Of a stretch of DNA of 43,511 bases, positions 16,691 through 25,826 are shown piece after piece. Position numbers and translations under genes: made by a program. Where the stretch lies: positions 1 to 43,511 of the forward strand of contig JAQWLN010000249.1 in the NCBI GenBank assembly GCA_029247265.1, written 5' to 3'. The DNA is from Fuerstiella sp. Its GTDB lineage: Bacteria > Planctomycetota > Planctomycetia > Planctomycetales > Planctomycetaceae. Each line of letters opens with the position of its first letter. The stretch's first letter is position 1. The notes under the pieces were generated by a model that did not search any database, was not told where the DNA came from, and was given only the letters and a program-made list of their open reading frames with translations.

Positions 16691-18127
16691 CTACACGCGG
16701 ATCGCATCAACCGCGGAATGGTCTCGGTCCTGCGGACCCAGGCGGTCCGTTGTGTCCATCGCCGTCAGCATCGTGTTGTAGACGTCCACGCCTTCGGCAT
16801 TGACATCCATGATTTGGCCGGTTTTGAAACGGCCATTTGCGCCGGAAATAGCATGGAAGACTCCGGACAACTCACGTTTGACGTCATTGTGGCGGCCGTC
16901 ACCTGACTCTGTAGAGACAGTGATCATTGAGTTTTCCAGAATCGTCTTCCCATTGGAATCGACGGAATCTTTGTCGCACAGGCGACCCAGAAAGTAGGCA
17001 ACTTCGCGCATCTTCATATGCGCGTGAGCTCGCAGCTGTTCGTTCGACTTCTTTTCATTGAACTTGTGCCACCATTCGTGGCTGCAGCCCTTGTCGCCTG
17101 ATGCGTTCTGGTCCTTCGCGTCATTGATACTGTAGACCAGCCGACCATCATATTCGTAGTCACCCGTAATCCTGAGCCGCTCGCCGGCCGCCAGAAACGT
17201 CAATGCGCCAAAACGAACTCGGTCTGTTTGAATGGCCAGAGCGTACAGGTCCGCCATCAGTCGCCATTCGGTTGTCAGATCGTTCAGCTTCATATCAATA
17301 CCCTGCCCGCCAGGATCAGCTGATCCGCCATGGGCAATATTCGAGCGAGGCGGTACTTTGGCCACGCCTTTGGGGCTGTCCTTCATTTCAAAAGCGCGCT
17401 GCTCGAACTCTCGAATGCGGTCCAGGTGGTCCGCCACTCGTGCACGAGACGTGGCCCCCAGCGGAGAATTCTCGCCTGTGTAGAAGCGATACTGATCAAC
17501 AACGGAATCCAGCACGCTGCGTTTCAGGCGTTTTCGTCGCGCGTCGGTGTCGTCACCGGAAAATGCGAACGATCCAAACACGCGATCGAACACGTCACGG
17601 GGGCGTTCCTGCATGGTCGCCGCGACTGTTCCGTCTGAGTGATAACTGTGTACATACCGACTGACACGACTGCGACGGAAGAATGTGCCTGCGATCAATG
17701 TCGGAACCATGCCTTTCGGCAACCCGTCAGGGTAATGCGTCTTTTTGACAACCTGATCAATCGAAGCTCCTCCTCCCCTGGCTTCGCCGCCGGGAGGTTC
17801 CGCGGTGAATGCCGCCGACGCGCCGTCGAAGTGTGCGTTGATGCCTGACTGGTCACAGCGCACGTGGTCCACGCCGCGCATGATCAGCAGCTTGTCGCTG
17901 AGTGGCTTCAGGGGTTCCAGAACACCATCGTAACCTTCGGTCTGCAGCGGAGCGGGAATGCCCAGACCAAAGAAGACGTTGAATGCCCGCACGGGGACTT
18001 TGGCGCCCGCCTCTTTTGCGGCTGTGGTCATCGCCGCGCTGGCCGTCATTTCTTCCAGCAGTGGCAGGCCAATGGCAATGCCACCAAGACCTTTGAGTGT
18101 CGTTCGGCGGTGAATGGTTTGTGTCAT
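16691..18127 (-). CDS. DUF1552 Tat-exported protein
   Basis: 478 residues from ATG 18127, with AGGG about 10 nt upstream. A frame extending to 18226 would overlap the preceding gene and hide the signal. It opens with a twin-arginine signal (HRRTTLKGLGGIAIGLPLL) and contains the long DUF1552 domain: FNVFFGLGIPAPLQ, LSDKLLIMRGVDHVRCDQSG, GGASIDQVV and the C-terminal helix ending with genes of this family. DUF1552 proteins are distant relatives of DUF1501/alkaline-phosphatase-like proteins and are usually encoded right after a DUF1592-type cytochrome, as here (61 bp). Biochemical role unknown; probably periplasmic. Confidence 0.9.
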   Translation of the reverse strand: MTQTIHRRTTLKGLGGIAIGLPLLEEMTASAAMTTAAKEAGAKVPVRAFNVFFGLGIPAPLQTEGYDGVLEPLKPLSDKLLIMRGVDHVRCDQSGINAHFDGASAAFTAEPPGGEARGGGASIDQVVKKTHYPDGLPKGMVPTLIAGTFFRRSRVSRYVHSYHSDGTVAATMQERPRDVFDRVFGSFAFSGDDTDARRKRLKRSVLDSVVDQYRFYTGENSPLGATSRARVADHLDRIREFEQRAFEMKDSPKGVAKVPPRSNIAHGGSADPGGQGIDMKLNDLTTEWRLMADLYALAIQTDRVRFGALTFLAAGERLRITGDYEYDGRLVYSINDAKDQNASGDKGCSHEWWHKFNEKKSNEQLRAHAHMKMREVAYFLGRLCDKDSVDSNGKTILENSMITVSTESGDGRHNDVKRELSGVFHAISGANGRFKTGQIMDVNAEGVDVYNTMLTAMDTTDRLGPQDRDHSAVDAIRV

Positions 18128-18188
18128 GATGTTTCGCCCTGAATACTCACGTGGTGGTCCGATGTCAAATCGCCACCGGATTGAAACG

Positions 18189-20831
18189 TTATTCGGCTGC
18201 GGCTTCTGTCTTCGTGGTCTGCACAAGATCGCTGGTGACGATAGCCGTCATGAGTGCAGGCCATGTTCCTCCGTTGTCCCGAGCAGCTTTGTGAATGTTA
18301 TCGACAACGACAGCATCTTCGGCCACTAAAGGACGTCCCAGCGCGAATTGAGCAACTTTCCATGTTAACGTCTGACTGACGCGGTCGCTGCCGGCCAGCA
18401 AGTCCATTAACTCGGACGAGTCTGCGTACTGAACGGGTTCGGCGGTGCCCGGAAACAGAATTTCGCCATCTCCACGAAGCTTGTTACCGTGTTCGTCCGT
18501 GTCATGGTACGCGCCGATACCGTCAAATTTTTCCAGACCAAAGGCCAATGGTTCAAATTTTGAATGGCAGCCGCCGCAACTGGCATTAGTGATTCGCTGC
18601 ATAGCAATGCTGCGCTGAGTCAGACAGGCTTTAGTGGGAACGGGAGTCGTATCCACGCAGGGCGGTGGATCCTTCACAACGCCGCGAAGCAGTTCATGCA
18701 TGACCAGCAGTCCACGAGTCACCATGGATGCATTATCGCCACCGACAGTCAGCAGACTACCCTGAGTCAGCAGTCCGCCACGGCCCGGAACCTGCGAAAG
18801 ATCAAATCGCTGCCGCTGATCACCCTGCCCCGACAGGCCGTAGAACTTCGCCAGGGTTGGCGTGGCGAATGTCACCTGCGTATTCAGGAGTGCAGACAGT
18901 GGTTGTTCCTGCCTCCAGACCACCTCTTCAAAGTACGCCAGTGTTTCCTGACGCATGTCGTTGGCAAGCTGCGGATTCCATTCCGGAAACCGCTTCGCGT
19001 TGGGCCGCATGTTGTCCAGACGGCCAAGATTTAACCAGTCCGTTGCAAAGCGCAACGACTGTCGCACGGCTCGCGGATCCTGCAGCATTCTGGTGGCCTG
19101 CTGCTCAGTACCCCATGCCGCCAGTTGCCCTGACTCCGCTGCCTTCATCAGCTCCTCGTCAGGTGGAGCTCCCCAGATGATATAGCTCAGACGCGAGGCA
19201 AGTTCGTAGTCAGTAACCGGCAGTGAACTCCCGTCACCTCGCTGAGATTCTACACGGTAGATGAACCGAGGTGACTGCAGCATCGCTTCAATCACGTAAC
19301 CCATCGCTTCCTCGAAGTTGCCTCCGGCACTGGCGACTGTGGTCGTGATGCCGCGGTAGGCAATAACATCTCGCTCGTCGATGGGGCCTCGCAGCAACCA
19401 GCCCCCCACTTTCGAAATCGCTTCACCCATGTCCTTGTCAGTGAACTTCTGCTTCTTCGAATACCTCAGGACGAAAGGCTTAACGTCCATGCGGCTGACG
19501 ACAATTTCGGCCAGCGTTGCATACGCATTGACGTGTTGAAAGTCGACGCCAAGATTGTAGGCCGTGTTGCTGAAACCATCGGCTCGCACGTCACGCGGCA
19601 GAATTTCGCGTGCTTCCTTTGCGATATCCACCCCCACAGCCTGACGGACCGTTTCGATGTACTCGTCCACGGTGAGTCGCTGCACAAAGCTCAGATTTTC
19701 GCCTCCATGCGCATAAATAGCAGGGTCGATCTGGCCAAGCGTCCATGTGGCACCTTCGTCGATCCAATTCTTCAACGCTGCGTTCTCAGCGGCAGACAAC
19801 GGCGGACGCTCATGAGGCATCGATCCGGATTCGACGGACGCCCACAAAGGACTCTCTGCTGATTTTCCGGGCAAAATCACTTTCCCGTTTTCACCGCCAC
19901 GAAAGGCGGCGACGTTCTTTGACAGGTCCAGTCCGCTTTCGTGCGTCGCCGAATCATGACATTCAAGGCAGTGCTTTGCGAACAGCGGCGCAATCGCCGT
20001 TTCAAAGTGCCGCGCTGCCGCCCTCTGTTTTCTTTCAGCAATCAGCTCTGCCGACGGCTCACCGTCCGGGCCGGCATCGAAATTCTGAATAACTTCCTTC
20101 GCGCTCAGTGCTCGACTGTACATCGCGACAAGATGCAGAGTGCCCAGCCATGGACGGTCCTTCGATAGTTCATTGGCCAGTCCGAACCGAAATGACTGGT
20201 CCCACCTGGCGGTATTGCCGTCAATCTGTTTTTCGGCAGTCTGTTTACCATTCACATAGATTCGCGTTTCTCCGTCCTTCGCGTGGGTGTACAGCACGTG
20301 GGTTAGTTTGGTCTTCGCGGTTTTTTCAGGTGACACCAACGACGGCATTCCGTTGCTGGTGGTCTTTGTGGTGCGCAGTCGAGCCTCGAACCTGTTGCCT
20401 TCCTGCCCCAATGTGAAATTACGGGCACCGGAATCCTGCGAAATCGTGACCATCCGTGCTGGTCCCTCCTGCGTCGTGTCTTTCGGCCGAACCCAGGCTT
20501 CGACAGAGATCTCTCCTGTTCGGCGAACGGCACTGATCAGTCTGCCTGGCGGCTGATCCGTCTGAATGATCGTTGGCTTAAGAATCTGCAAGCCACCGTC
20601 TACTCGCCGCACCGCAGCAACATCCGCGATCCTTAAATCGATGGCGGCCCCCACTTCAGCACTGTCTCGCACGACGTCTTCGTCGCCACCGGAAAAATCG
20701 TAAAGAACCTGCAGACCTCCGGTGACACGGTGATCTGCAGCGATGCCCATATTGCTGAACACGCTACTCATGAGAAGCAGTGCCGCGGCGTATTGAATGA
20801 CTGGTGTAATTGCTGTTCGCAATGAATGCAT
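18189..20831 (-). CDS. Planctomycete cytochrome with LamG, DUF1587/1592/1588/1585 domains
   Basis: 880 residues; signal peptide to ~residue 32. Domain order by motif: LamG/concanavalin-like (~38-250, with GEISVEAWVRP and TRIYVNGKQ), PSCyt1 c-type haem site CLECH (288-292), DUF1587 (~383-445), DUF1595 (~500-530), DUF1592 (~540-665, DYELASRLSYIIWG), DUF1588 (~683-775) and DUF1585 (~795-870). A second haem motif CGGCH sits at 752-756. Proteins of this family are secreted, planctomycete-rich and of unproven function; the haems suggest electron transfer and the LamG domain binding to polysaccharide or surface (inference). It is cotranscribed with the DUF1552 gene. Its promoter lies in the 297-bp gap shared with the divergent propeller gene. 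Confidence 0.9.
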   Translation of the reverse strand: MHSLRTAITPVIQYAAALLLMSSVFSNMGIAADHRVTGGLQVLYDFSGGDEDVVRDSAEVGAAIDLRIADVAAVRRVDGGLQILKPTIIQTDQPPGRLISAVRRTGEISVEAWVRPKDTTQEGPARMVTISQDSGARNFTLGQEGNRFEARLRTTKTTSNGMPSLVSPEKTAKTKLTHVLYTHAKDGETRIYVNGKQTAEKQIDGNTARWDQSFRFGLANELSKDRPWLGTLHLVAMYSRALSAKEVIQNFDAGPDGEPSAELIAERKQRAAARHFETAIAPLFAKHCLECHDSATHESGLDLSKNVAAFRGGENGKVILPGKSAESPLWASVESGSMPHERPPLSAAENAALKNWIDEGATWTLGQIDPAIYAHGGENLSFVQRLTVDEYIETVRQAVGVDIAKEAREILPRDVRADGFSNTAYNLGVDFQHVNAYATLAEIVVSRMDVKPFVLRYSKKQKFTDKDMGEAISKVGGWLLRGPIDERDVIAYRGITTTVASAGGNFEEAMGYVIEAMLQSPRFIYRVESQRGDGSSLPVTDYELASRLSYIIWGAPPDEELMKAAESGQLAAWGTEQQATRMLQDPRAVRQSLRFATDWLNLGRLDNMRPNAKRFPEWNPQLANDMRQETLAYFEEVVWRQEQPLSALLNTQVTFATPTLAKFYGLSGQGDQRQRFDLSQVPGRGGLLTQGSLLTVGGDNASMVTRGLLVMHELLRGVVKDPPPCVDTTPVPTKACLTQRSIAMQRITNASCGGCHSKFEPLAFGLEKFDGIGAYHDTDEHGNKLRGDGEILFPGTAEPVQYADSSELMDLLAGSDRVSQTLTWKVAQFALGRPLVAEDAVVVDNIHKAARDNGGTWPALMTAIVTSDLVQTTKTEAAAE

Positions 20832-21128
20832 AGGTGTTCCCTTCGGTCAACATCTTGCGCGATGGGTGAACGAATTACAACGTCTGATGATATTCCGGAC
20901 AGAGCAGGACAACTTTCGCTGGACGCAACTTTAGCGCGGTATGCATGGCACGCCCGTTGCCCCGGCATTTTGTCGCGCCATAAATTCACGGCCCCAAACA
21001 GGGGGGTTACGCGAAAGAACAGCTGCAATCGGCCTGGACAGTGGCATCCGCTCAATAGGATTGAAATAATGCGAGGAGAGATAATTCCAACCCTGTTTAC
21101 CTTCATCGCAACCTACCCAGAGTTCCCC

Positions 21129-22400
21129 ATGAACAAAGCCTTCCTTGCAGCGACACTTATTGCAGCGACCGTTTCATCAATGACAGCCAGCGGCAGCGAG
21201 TGGTCGCGTTTTCGTGGGCCCAACGGGACGGGCGTCGGTAACGGAGATTCCATCCCTGTTGAGTTCACTGAAGAAGACTACAACTTCAAGACGAAGTTGC
21301 CGGGCGGGTCAGGCTGCGGTTCGCCCGTGGTCTGGGGCGACAGGGTATTTGTCCTGAGCGCTAATCCGGACGACGCTACCCGTTACATGATCTGCATTCA
21401 CGCGAACAGCGGAGACATTCTCTGGCAGAAGGAATACAAATCGGAAACTCATCATCTGCACACTCGCAGCAGCTTTGCTTCGTGTACGCCTGCGGCCGAT
21501 GAAGAACGCGTTTACGTCGCATGGTCCACTCCGAAAGAGACTCTGTTCAAAGCTTTCAACCACGACGGCACAGAAGCGTGGAGCATTGACCTTGGCACGT
21601 GGCAGAGTCAGCACGGCTTCGGTACTTCACCGATCATCTACAAGGACCTAGTGATCCTGCACAATTCGCAACAGGCGAATCAGTTGAATGAGGGAGAAGA
21701 GCCGGGCGAAAGCCGCATGATGGCGTTCGACCGCCGAACCGGAAAACAGAAATGGACAAAAGAACTGGTCTCCATGAACGTGTGCTATTCTGTGCCATTC
21801 ATTCATCAGGCAGCTGATGGCACGGACGAACTGGTCTGTTCGTGCACTGGGAACGGAATCTTCAGTCTTGACCCCATGACCGGCAAACAGAACTGGGCGG
21901 TTAATGACGGTCTGTTCAGTATGAGAACGGTTGGCTCACCCGTGGAAGCGGGAGGGCTGATCTTCGGAAGCACAGGTTCCGGACGCTATTCCAGTAATTA
22001 CATTGTTGCCGTCAAACCGGGGCCCGATGCTGAACTCGCCTACAAGATAGAAAACGGAAGTAACTTCAAAGCTCCGTATGTCCCCTGCCTGATAGCTGAC
22101 GGTGACCTGCTGTTCTGTCTGTACGATCGAGGATTCGCCAGTTGCGTCGATGCAAAGACGGGAGGGATCCACTGGACGGAACGAACGGGCGCTGCATTAT
22201 CCGGTTCACCCGTCCGAATTGGTGGTCGCATTTACTGCGTTGATGAAGTCGGCGTCGTCTGGGTATTCGCTGCGTCGCCGGAGTACAAATTGCTGGCGAA
22301 GAACGATCTTGGTGAAGAAAGCCGTTCTACACCGGCCGTTGCCAACGGGCAGCTGTATCTACGGACATACTCACACCTGATCAGCGTCGGTGGCAAGTAG
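21129..22400 (+). CDS. Secreted PQQ-like beta-propeller protein
   Basis: 423 residues from ATG 21129, which begins a clean signal peptide (MNKAFLAATLIAATVSSMTA). The frame is open further upstream, with an ATG at 21069, but this start is best. The mature protein begins WSRFRGPNGTGVG, the usual opening of planctomycete PQQ-like propellers. Blade motifs recur: GDRVFVLSAN...GDILWQKEYK, DGTEAWSIDLG, RRTGKQKWTKEL, MTGKQNWAVNDG, KTGGIHWTERTG. There are no dehydrogenase catalytic residues, so it is probably a binding or scaffold protein rather than a quinoprotein enzyme. It is divergent from the DUF1592 gene and convergent with the LarA-like gene. Confidence 0.85.
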   Translation: MNKAFLAATLIAATVSSMTASGSEWSRFRGPNGTGVGNGDSIPVEFTEEDYNFKTKLPGGSGCGSPVVWGDRVFVLSANPDDATRYMICIHANSGDILWQKEYKSETHHLHTRSSFASCTPAADEERVYVAWSTPKETLFKAFNHDGTEAWSIDLGTWQSQHGFGTSPIIYKDLVILHNSQQANQLNEGEEPGESRMMAFDRRTGKQKWTKELVSMNVCYSVPFIHQAADGTDELVCSCTGNGIFSLDPMTGKQNWAVNDGLFSMRTVGSPVEAGGLIFGSTGSGRYSSNYIVAVKPGPDAELAYKIENGSNFKAPYVPCLIADGDLLFCLYDRGFASCVDAKTGGIHWTERTGAALSGSPVRIGGRIYCVDEVGVVWVFAASPEYKLLAKNDLGEESRSTPAVANGQLYLRTYSHLISVGGK

Positions 22401-22487
22401 TGCTTCTTCGAGGCTCCGTTCAAGTGCGGGAGATTTGCTCTTTCCGACAATTCGCACTGCACTACGGATCGTCGCTGCAGCCCCGAT

Positions 22488-23723
22488 CTACTGCTGATTG
22501 CTGATTGCGGTGCCCACACCGACCTGCGCCCAGACATAGTTTGCACAGGGAACGACAATTACATTGTCCGAGGAATCAATCGCCCGCTGCAGTTCAGTGT
22601 CCGTTGATATCGGCAGGATACCAAGGTCTTCAACGAACTGAGCATCCAGGTTACTGAACAGGAAGACCTGGGCAGTTCGAAGTACATGAATCAGCTGAGT
22701 AACCTCTACCGCGTCTTCCGGTGGATCTTCGTTTAGTGACGGCAGCAGGTCCTCCGGTGACTTACTGCGTCGCAGCATTTCCAGACCCGGGCCGATGTGC
22801 GTCGGCAATTCAGCGACGACGGCGATCCGACCATCTTCGCCAACGATACGTGCTGCCGTTCCCAGTGCCGCTCCGAGTTGTCGCCAGCCGAAATCAGAGT
22901 TTCCGGGAATCGATACGACCGCCAGATGTATTTCCTCTTCAAGTGTCAGACGATACCGCTCGTTCAGATGCTGTTTCGCGGCAGCCATTGCCTCATCGGT
23001 CGCTCCACAGAAAACACGTTCAATTCCACCAGCAGAGTCAGGAACGATCTGAACGGTGAACTGAGTTCCCAGCAGCCAGCCAATTTCGTCAACCAGATCG
23101 CGCAGCGGCCGCTTGTCCTCGGGCATCAACTCCGAATCACAATTCTGCTTCGCCGACTTGATCGCTTCTGTGTCTGAGAACGCAGGATAGATTGCGCTGT
23201 TGGTACCTCGATAGCCAAGCACGCCGTCAAAACCGATCGTTCCGATACTGATGATGAAGTCTGCGTCCGTTACGTAGTGCGACAGGTACAACCGTTCACC
23301 ACCTGCGGAACTGGCCAGATACCGTCGTTGGTTTTCATCCGCCGGATCATGGATATGAGTGGCCAGCTGACTTCGAACGTGCACCGGTAAATCATCGATC
23401 ACGCCCTGACTGCCGACTCCATCACTGCTGGCCGACAGCAGCAATGTGACATCCAGTTCGTCCGTGTTCAGTTCCTGAAACTGTGCCCACACCTGAGTGA
23501 CAACGTCCACAACGTTCGGTGTTTCAGCTTCGACAACGATCACGACGCGGTCACCGGGCACCACGCATTCGGGCAGCACCGGCAATCCGAGCGGATTCTG
23601 CAGTGCCGCCGACAGCACGTCCGGTGTTTCGTTCGCTGACGGCGAGTGCACAACCGTACCGTCCGGCAGGCTTAGGTTTGTAACGGAAGTTCCACTGGCA
23701 AGTTGGAGGTTCATGGCTACCAT
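22488..23723 (-). CDS. LarA-like (DUF2088) protein lacking the catalytic lysine
   Basis: 411 residues. The overall plan follows the lactate racemase/DUF2088 family: an N-terminal LPDGTVVHSPSANETPDVL segment, ALQNPLGLPVL, VVPGDRVVIVVEAET with the Rossmann-like strand, a YLSHYVTDADFIISIGTIG strand (LarA: a-DlVIaiGri) and a C-terminal Rossmann domain. In LarA the nickel-pincer cofactor is bound at a Lys in a GG-x-K-x-I-x-PG motif. Here that segment is GTNSAIYPAF, with Ser176 at the Lys place, and the GTHR histidine motif is SASSD. It is therefore probably not a racemase; function unknown. Start is M1 or M4, undecided. No signal peptide, so cytosolic. Confidence 0.7.
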   Translation of the reverse strand: MVAMNLQLASGTSVTNLSLPDGTVVHSPSANETPDVLSAALQNPLGLPVLPECVVPGDRVVIVVEAETPNVVDVVTQVWAQFQELNTDELDVTLLLSASSDGVGSQGVIDDLPVHVRSQLATHIHDPADENQRRYLASSAGGERLYLSHYVTDADFIISIGTIGFDGVLGYRGTNSAIYPAFSDTEAIKSAKQNCDSELMPEDKRPLRDLVDEIGWLLGTQFTVQIVPDSAGGIERVFCGATDEAMAAAKQHLNERYRLTLEEEIHLAVVSIPGNSDFGWRQLGAALGTAARIVGEDGRIAVVAELPTHIGPGLEMLRRSKSPEDLLPSLNEDPPEDAVEVTQLIHVLRTAQVFLFSNLDAQFVEDLGILPISTDTELQRAIDSSDNVIVVPCANYVWAQVGVGTAISNQQ

Positions 23724-23944
23724 CAGACGAAGAGAAAACGGTTACAGAAACGGTCTTCATCTATCGTTATACCCATCGCGGAACTCACCGTATCACCAGA
23801 ACTGTGCTGTCTATCCGAATTCCGGAAATTCGTGACACGCTTCTCAACCGGAGGCGAAAACTTATCTGTGCAACGACGTCAGAAGGGCCAAAAAAACGGC
23901 GTTTTGAAATGCCGGGCTCTGTGGTTCGACATAGTCCGCAGGTG

Positions 23945-23998
23945 TGCCAGTGGCTCTGCCTGTGAGTCCCGGAGACAACACTGGCCAAGCCAGTGGCA
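23945..23998. repeat. REP-like imperfect palindrome
   Basis: TGCCAGTGGCTCTGCCTGTG (23945-23964) and CACTGGCCAAGCCAGTGGCA (23979-23998) are inverted copies matching at 16 of 20 positions around a 14-base loop. Similar 'CCAGTGGC' palindromes are scattered between genes in planctomycete genomes (recollection, not searched). It lies in the 342-bp gap before ahcY's 3' end; the rest of that gap shows only the adjacent terminator. Confidence 0.55.
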
Positions 23999-24008
23999 AC
24001 CCAACGAA

Positions 24009-24039
24009 AAAGCCCGGCGTATTGAAGCCGCCGGGCTTT
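24009..24039 (-). terminator. Intrinsic terminator after ahcY
   Basis: AAAGCCCGGCG (24009-24019) pairs perfectly with CGCCGGGCTTT (24029-24039) across a 9-base loop. On the minus strand the stem is followed by a T-rich run (CTTTTTCGTT), 27-57 bp past the ahcY stop. On the plus strand TTTGTCGTTTTTT also follows, so it may work in both directions. Confidence 0.85.
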
Positions 24040-24065
24040 GTCGTTTTTTCACAGTCCGAGTCGGA

Positions 24066-25397
24066 TTAATATCGGTAGTGAGAAGGTTTGTAAGGACCTT
24101 CGACAGGCACGTTGATGTAATCAGCCTGATCCTGACTCAGCACTTCAAGGTTTACACCCAACTTGCCAAGGTGCAGGCGGGCTACTTCTTCGTCCAGTTC
24201 CTTCGGCAGCATATGGACGCCGATGTCGTACTTGTCGGTTTCCTGCCACAGAGCCAGTTGAGCCATCACCTGGTTGGTGAAGCTGTTGCTCATCACGAAT
24301 GACGGGTGACCGGTAGCACAACCAAGATTGACCAGTCGACCTTCGGCCAGAACAATGATCGCCCGGCCATCCGGATAGACATACTTGTCAACCGGACCAC
24401 CTTCGTCAGCCGGTGTCTTGATTCTGACAGCTTCGATGTCAGAACGATCAATCAGGTAAGCAATCTGAACTTCGCTGTCAAAATGACCAATGTTGCAGAC
24501 GATCGCCTGATGCTTCATCTGGTCCATGTGTTCGCCGCGAATGACGTCTTTGTTACCGGTGGTAGTCACAAAGATGTCACCCATAGCAGAAGCTTCGGCC
24601 ATGTTGGTAACCTGAAAACCTTCCATCGTGGCCTGCAGAGCACAGATCGGATCGATTTCAGTCACGATCACTCGAGCCCCCAGGCCGTCCATGGCAGCGG
24701 CACAGCCTTTGCCGACATCGCCATAACCGCAGACCACAACAACTTTTCCGGCGACCATCACGTCGGTGGCTCGCTTGATGCCGTCCGCCAGTGATTCGCG
24801 GCAACCGTACAGGTTATCGAACTTGCTCTTCGTAACCGAATCGTTGACGTTGATGGCCGGTACAGCCAGCTTGCCTTCTTCCATCATCTGATGCAGACGG
24901 TGAACGCCGGTGGTGGTTTCTTCGGATAGCCCTTTGATGTCACCCAGAAGTTCCGGAAATTTGTCGTGAACCATCAGTGTCAGATCGCCACCATCGTCCA
25001 GGATCAGGTTGAGCGGCTGGCCATCAGGGAAGTAAAGAGTCTGTTCGATGCACCAATCAAATTCTTCGTCGGTCATGCCCTTCCATGCGTAAACAGGAAT
25101 CCCGGCGGCGGCGATGGCAGCGGCGGCGTGATCCTGAGTGGAAAAGATGTTACAGCTGGACCAGGTCACGTCCGCACCAAGAGCCTTCAAGGTTTCGATC
25201 AGCACAGCCGTTTGAATGGTCATGTGCAGGCAGCCCGCTATACGAGCACCCTTTAGCGGCTTAGAATCTCCATACTTGGCCCGGAGAGCCATCAGGCCGG
25301 GCATCTCAATCTCAGCGATTTCGATTTCTTTCCGGCCCAGTTCTGCAAGTTCGATGTTGGCAACTTTGTAGTGGAGCTTTTCCGATACGGCGCTCAT
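24066..25397 (-). CDS. ahcY: S-adenosyl-L-homocysteine hydrolase
   Basis: 443 residues from ATG 25397; the frame runs 60 codons further upstream but that part is not family-like. It hydrolyses S-adenosylhomocysteine to adenosine and homocysteine, clearing the product of methyltransferases. Seen: [16 protein letters not shown] (~56), catalytic [11 protein letters not shown] region (Lys190/Lys192 neighbourhood), NAD-binding GYGDVGKG (224-231), [30 protein letters not shown] and the C-terminal [10 protein letters not shown] tail that contributes to the neighbour's NAD site. Length and motifs are complete. Its 5' side is a 429-bp gap with a hairpin (CAGAGCC 25636-25642/GGCTCTG 25664-25670) but no SAH-riboswitch consensus that I can see. 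Confidence 0.97.
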   Translation of the reverse strand: MSAVSEKLHYKVANIELAELGRKEIEIAEIEMPGLMALRAKYGDSKPLKGARIAGCLHMTIQTAVLIETLKALGADVTWSSCNIFSTQDHAAAAIAAAGIPVYAWKGMTDEEFDWCIEQTLYFPDGQPLNLILDDGGDLTLMVHDKFPELLGDIKGLSEETTTGVHRLHQMMEEGKLAVPAINVNDSVTKSKFDNLYGCRESLADGIKRATDVMVAGKVVVVCGYGDVGKGCAAAMDGLGARVIVTEIDPICALQATMEGFQVTNMAEASAMGDIFVTTTGNKDVIRGEHMDQMKHQAIVCNIGHFDSEVQIAYLIDRSDIEAVRIKTPADEGGPVDKYVYPDGRAIIVLAEGRLVNLGCATGHPSFVMSNSFTNQVMAQLALWQETDKYDIGVHMLPKELDEEVARLHLGKLGVNLEVLSQDQADYINVPVEGPYKPSHYRY

Positions 25398-25826
25398 GTC
25401 TGAAGGTCTCAATATGAAGGGAGTTGGGAGAATTGGCGTCACATGACACCAAAACGTTAGGGGAAAACCGCGAAGTTTTCCGGTTCGTAACCATCGCGGC
25501 AAAGAATTTTGCAGGAAACAGCCGGTCAGGCTTGACGGCATAGGGCGATGAGCTGCGAAAGATATTGAATCAGTCACCGGAAAACAAGGGGATTATGACG
25601 ACATCAGGCTGTTAATTGCTGATGAAAACACGTGTCAGAGCCGTGCCACGGGACCGGCCCCAAGGCTCTGAAGCAGTAGTAGACGGCATTCTCAGGCAGT
25701 AGACAAAAACCAGCGTTGATTGAATCGCAACATGGGTTCCGGAATCCTGATTAACGCTGCATCGTCGGCTGGTTACACTTGGGGACTCGCCACCCCATTC
25801 CCACCTACCTGTAACGAGTTCCCGAC
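25398..25826. other. Divergent intergenic region between ahcY and the DUF1549/1553 gene
   Basis: 429 bp without a credible gene. It must hold promoters for both flanking genes. The only structure noted is the CAGAGCC/GGCTCTG inverted repeat (25636-25670, 21-base loop) and two nearby GCAGTAG words. No recognisable riboswitch. Confidence 0.5.

Noticed and set aside
25398..25577. N-terminal extension of the S-adenosylhomocysteinase frame
   Set aside because: The family N-terminus matches from ATG 25397; the extra 60 codons look like leader DNA.
25398..25826. Possible SAH riboswitch upstream of ahcY
   Set aside because: I looked for the consensus stems and loop and did not find them; only a single simple inverted repeat is present, nearer to the other gene.
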